The notes under the pieces were generated by a model. The model was not told where the DNA came from and did not search any database. It saw only the letters and a program-made list of their open reading frames with translations. Source: Chloroflexi bacterium RBG_13_51_52 (lineage in GTDB: Bacteria > Chloroflexota > Dehalococcoidia > Dehalococcoidales > RBG-16-60-22). From it: a stretch of 7,608 nt of DNA. Below are positions 5,098 through 7,608 of this stretch, in pieces. The number at the start of each line of letters is the position of its first letter. The stretch's first letter is position 1. A program made the translations under genes and the position numbers. Location of the stretch: positions 1 through 7,608 of the forward strand of contig MGMT01000050.1 in NCBI GenBank assembly GCA_001796525.1, written 5' to 3'.

Positions 5098-6414
5098 ATG
5101 GCCGGCAAGAACGATGTTCCGAGAATGGTGGTATTTCCGCAGACGGCGGAAGTAAACAAGCAAGGCAACCTGGCGATAGGCGGCTGCGATACCGTGGCGC
5201 TGGCTAAAGAGTACGGCACGCCCTTGTACGTGTTCGATGAAACGGACCTGCGCAGCCGGTGCCGCGAGTTCAAGACGGAGTTCGGCAAGCGCTACACCAA
5301 CACGGACGTCAGCTATTCACCCAAGGCTTTTACCGCTAAAGCTATGATAAAGCTCGTTGAAGAAGAAGGGCTGGACCTGGACGTGGTATCGGGCGGGGAG
5401 CTGGCTTTTGCGCTGGCGGCGGGCTTCCCGGTGAAGAGAATAAGCTTCCCCGGCAATAACAAGTCTGAAGAGGAGCTGGAACTGGCGGTGCGGGAAAGCA
5501 TCGGGCATATCGTGGTGGACAACCTGCCGGAGCTTCATATGCTGATTGAAATAGCCGGCAAGAAGAAAGTCGATATCCTGCTGCGGCTGAATCCGGGCAT
5601 CGACCCGCACACTCATAAATTTAATGCGGTCGGTCTATCGGACTCCAAGTTCGGACTGCCCAAAGCCGACTGGGATGAAGCTGTGGCAAAGGCTTTAGCC
5701 GCCAGGAACCTCAACGTAGACGGACTGCACTTTCACATCGGCTCCGGTCTATTCCAGTATGAGCCCTATTTAAAGTCGCTGGACGTGGTGCTGGAGTACG
5801 CCGCGGCCATCAAGAAGAAATACGGCTTCCAGATGAGGCTGTTAAGCATCGGTGGGGGGTTCGGGGCGCAATATGTACCGGAGGAAGTACCGCCACCTAT
5901 ATCGGCTTTTGCCGATGCGATAATTACCCGTTTCAAGGAACGCTGCCGCGAGTTTAAACTGGAAACGCCGAAGCTGATGATAGAGCCGGGAAGGAAGATA
6001 GTCGCCCAGGCCGGCGTCGCCCTCTATACGGTGGGGGTCATTAAAAACATCCCGGGCATCCGGACTTACGTATCGGTGGACGGGGGCATGGGGGATAACA
6101 TCCGCCAGCCGATGTACGGCGCGGTGCAGGAGGCTCTGATAGCCAACAGGCCTACGGCAAAAGATACCGATACAGTCACCATCACCGGCAAGTACTGCGA
6201 ATCCGGGGATATTTTGATTAAAGAAATAAAGCTGCCGGAAATGAAGGCGGGGGATATCCTGGCGGTGGCGGGCAGCGGGGCTTATGCCGTGCCGATGTCC
6301 AGCAACTACAACGCCGCGTTCCGTCCGGCGATCGTTTTTGTTAGCGACGGCAGGGCGCGCCTTGTCCGGCGGCGCGAAACGCTGGAGGATCTTACCCGGC
6401 ACGACCCGGATTAA
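5098..6414 (+). CDS. lysA: Diaminopimelate decarboxylase
   Basis: LysA is the PLP enzyme that decarboxylates meso-diaminopimelate to L-lysine, the last step of lysine biosynthesis, in the cytoplasm. The 438-residue protein is of normal length. The N-terminal alanine-racemase-like barrel carries the PLP lysine at K76 (SYSPKAF), LDVVSGGEL (94-102), GLHFHIGSG (209-217, His213), the phosphate-binding GGGFG (252-256) and EPGRK (296-300). The C-terminal beta domain has the catalytic CESGD (367-371, Cys367) and GAYAVPMSSNYN with Tyr396. All key residues are present. ATG 5098 is chosen with GAGG 5 bases upstream. An in-frame GTG at 5092 would need a ribosome site lying upstream of the predicted transcript start. 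The holB gene follows after 14 bp, so the two are likely co-transcribed, with no functional link implied. Confidence 0.97.
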   Translation: MAGKNDVPRMVVFPQTAEVNKQGNLAIGGCDTVALAKEYGTPLYVFDETDLRSRCREFKTEFGKRYTNTDVSYSPKAFTAKAMIKLVEEEGLDLDVVSGGELAFALAAGFPVKRISFPGNNKSEEELELAVRESIGHIVVDNLPELHMLIEIAGKKKVDILLRLNPGIDPHTHKFNAVGLSDSKFGLPKADWDEAVAKALAARNLNVDGLHFHIGSGLFQYEPYLKSLDVVLEYAAAIKKKYGFQMRLLSIGGGFGAQYVPEEVPPPISAFADAIITRFKERCREFKLETPKLMIEPGRKIVAQAGVALYTVGVIKNIPGIRTYVSVDGGMGDNIRQPMYGAVQEALIANRPTAKDTDTVTITGKYCESGDILIKEIKLPEMKAGDILAVAGSGAYAVPMSSNYNAAFRPAIVFVSDGRARLVRRRETLEDLTRHDPD

Positions 6415-6428
6415 CGAGGAGAGTTTTA

Positions 6429-7466
6429 ATGTGGCAGGTAATCGGACAGGCGCGGGCGGTCTCCCTTCTAGCACATAGCCTGGAATCAGGTACGCTGTCA
6501 CACGCCTACCTTTTTATCGGTCCGCAGCACGTCGGCAAGATGACGCTGGCGCTGAACCTGGCGCAGGCGCTCAACTGCCGGGCGGACGACAGACCCTGCC
6601 TCGAATGCGATTCGTGCCGGAAAATAGCGGCCGGCACCCACAGCGATATCCAGGTCATCGGTCTGGCACAGAATGAAGAGGAAAACACCGAAGCCAAGCT
6701 CATCCATACCGAGCAGGTCAAGGATGTGCTTCACTCCGCCAGCCTGCCGCCATTCGAAGGTATGAACAAGGTCTTTATCATCGACGGGGCGGAATTGCTG
6801 TCAATCGAGGCCGCCAACCGGCTGTTAAAGACGCTCGAAGAGCCGGAAGCCCGGGTGACCTTTATTTTACTGACTACGGATGAAAACAAACTGCTGAAGA
6901 CCGTGATATCGCGCTGCCAGCGCATCGAGCTGCCGCCGATGTCAATAGCGGCAGAGGCGCAAGCCTTGGTAGAAAAACGGGGCATCGGGCCGGAGCGGGC
7001 CAGGCTGCTGGCGGGGCTTTCCCACGGGTGCCCGGGGTGGGCGATTGCCGCGGCGAGCGACGAGAAAATAATGGAGCAGCGTGACAAAGAACTGGACCAG
7101 ATAATCGCTATTATAGAAGGCGGTTTTGAAGAGCGTTTTGCTTACGCCGCCAGGCTGGCACGGGGGTTCACTCAAAACCGGAGAGCGGTCTACAATATAC
7201 TCGATACGTGGCTAGACTTCTGGCGGGACCTGATGCTGGTCAAGCTGGAACGCGAAGAGATGATAACGAATATTGATAAGAAAGATGATATTATTAAAAA
7301 GGCCGGGAATTACAATTTACCCGGTATAAGAGGTTTCATCCAGAGCGCGGCGTCGGCGGGGAGACAGCTCAAGCAGAACGTGAACCCGCAGCTTGCCCTG
7401 GAGGTATTGATGCTGGATATTCCGGGAGAGGAGGCGAAAAGCTCCCCGATAGTATCGGGGGCATAA
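6429..7466 (+). CDS. holB: DNA polymerase III delta' subunit (clamp loader)
   Basis: HolB is the delta' subunit of the replication clamp loader, which opens the beta clamp and places it on primed DNA. The 345-residue protein has family length. It opens WQVIGQARAVSLLAHSLESGTLSHAYLFIGP, with a P-loop-like GPQHVGKM at 31-38. Met38 replaces the usual Thr/Ser after the lysine, so nucleotide binding may be lost or weak, as in E. coli delta'. A zinc-module cysteine set (C50, C57, C60, C63) follows. A Walker-B-like VFIIDGAE (115-122), ANRLLKTLEEP (129-139) and the clamp-loader SRC motif VISRCQRIELPP (159-170) identify it. The C-terminal third is the helical collar. GAGGAG (6416-6421) lies 7 bases before the ATG. 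It sits in the lysA-holB-ricT unit; holB next to a PSP1/RicT gene is a common arrangement. A bacterial tau/gamma (DnaX) is longer and has an intact P-loop, which argues against that alternative. Confidence 0.95.
   Translation: MWQVIGQARAVSLLAHSLESGTLSHAYLFIGPQHVGKMTLALNLAQALNCRADDRPCLECDSCRKIAAGTHSDIQVIGLAQNEEENTEAKLIHTEQVKDVLHSASLPPFEGMNKVFIIDGAELLSIEAANRLLKTLEEPEARVTFILLTTDENKLLKTVISRCQRIELPPMSIAAEAQALVEKRGIGPERARLLAGLSHGCPGWAIAAASDEKIMEQRDKELDQIIAIIEGGFEERFAYAARLARGFTQNRRAVYNILDTWLDFWRDLMLVKLEREEMITNIDKKDDIIKKAGNYNLPGIRGFIQSAASAGRQLKQNVNPQLALEVLMLDIPGEEAKSSPIVSGA
7444..7460 (+). other. Hairpin spanning the holB 3' end, just before ricT
   Basis: CCCCGAT (7444-7450) and ATCGGGG (7454-7460) form a perfect 7-bp stem with a 3-base loop, within the last codons of holB. 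No T-run follows, so it is not an intrinsic terminator. Its 3' arm contains the only G-rich stretch upstream of the next start codon (7470), so the stem could limit ribosome access to that gene. Confidence 0.45.
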
Positions 7467-7469
7467 CAT

Positions 7470-7608
7470 ATGGCAAATATCGTTGGAATACGTTTTAAGA
7501 AAGCGGGAAAAATCTATTACTTCGACGCGGAGGAAATCGCTTTAGAAGCCGGGGACTACGCGGTGGTGAAGACCAGCCGCGGGATGGAACTGGGGCACGT
7601 CGTCATCG
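7470..7608 (+). CDS. ricT: PSP1-domain protein (RicT/YaaT-like), N-terminal 46 residues; cut by window edge
   Basis: The visible residues, MANIVGIRFKKAGKIYYFDA followed by EEIALEAGDYAVVKTSRGMELGHVVI, match the start of the PSP1/RicT (YaaT) family. In Bacillus RicT works in the RicAFT complex, which affects RNase Y-dependent RNA maturation and development; the role in non-sporulating relatives is less clear. The ATG is 3 bases after the holB stop, and this gene commonly follows holB, which strengthens the call. The only purine-rich ribosome site is the GGGGG (7457-7461) at the base of a hairpin, about 8 bases from the ATG, so translation may be coupled to holB. The conserved cysteines of the family lie beyond the window and cannot be checked. 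Confidence 0.88.
   Translation, partial: MANIVGIRFKKAGKIYYFDAEEIALEAGDYAVVKTSRGMELGHVVI

Noticed and set aside
5842..6501. Long minus-strand open frame (219 codons)
   Set aside because: It is a shadow of lysA and the start of holB, both identified by motifs. The product is Arg/Pro/His-rich and unlike any family.

Overview
The window looks like chromosomal DNA of a bacterium of the Chloroflexota, most likely a Dehalococcoidia-type lineage. This placement rests on remembered protein flavour: the N-termini of GroEL, LysA and HolB, a small XRE regulator of a type common in that phylum, and a DUF2851 protein. No database search supports it. Coding is dense with moderately high GC. Every gene except the two cut by the window edges appears intact.

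Layout. (1) 1-608, minus strand: the groES-groEL heat-shock operon, with groEL cut by the left edge. It is driven by a readable sigma-70-type promoter whose transcription start is covered by a perfect CIRCE operator (the HrcA site). (2) 609-948: a gene-free stretch holding a 174-bp MITE-like element (739-912) with near-perfect 21-23 bp terminal inverted repeats and nested hairpins. (3) 949-2772, plus strand: a small XRE-family regulator followed by a CoA-binding protein resembling the alpha half of an ADP-forming acyl-CoA synthetase. Each gene has its own near-consensus promoter. Both promoters carry the same palindrome, TTACACG-N4-CGTGTA(A/G), in exactly the same register inside the 17-bp spacer. 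This reads as an autoregulated repressor controlling one metabolic target. (4) 2902-4233, plus: a DUF2851 protein of unknown function. (5) 4263-4961, minus: a HAD-superfamily hydrolase, convergent with the DUF2851 gene. (6) 5052-7608, plus: lysA (diaminopimelate decarboxylase), holB (clamp-loader delta') and the start of a PSP1/RicT-like gene, closely spaced and probably one transcription unit. It starts from a promoter divergent to that of the HAD gene.

How the parts work together. The chaperonin operon and lysA-holB-ricT are housekeeping. The holB-ricT pair is a widespread neighbourhood. The least ordinary part is 949-2772: a one-domain DNA-binding protein, two identical operator-promoter modules 274 bp apart, and an acyl-CoA synthetase-like alpha subunit that keeps its phosphorylatable His but has no ATP-grasp partner in the window. 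I did not find a CRISPR array, tRNA, rRNA, transposase or obvious defence system.
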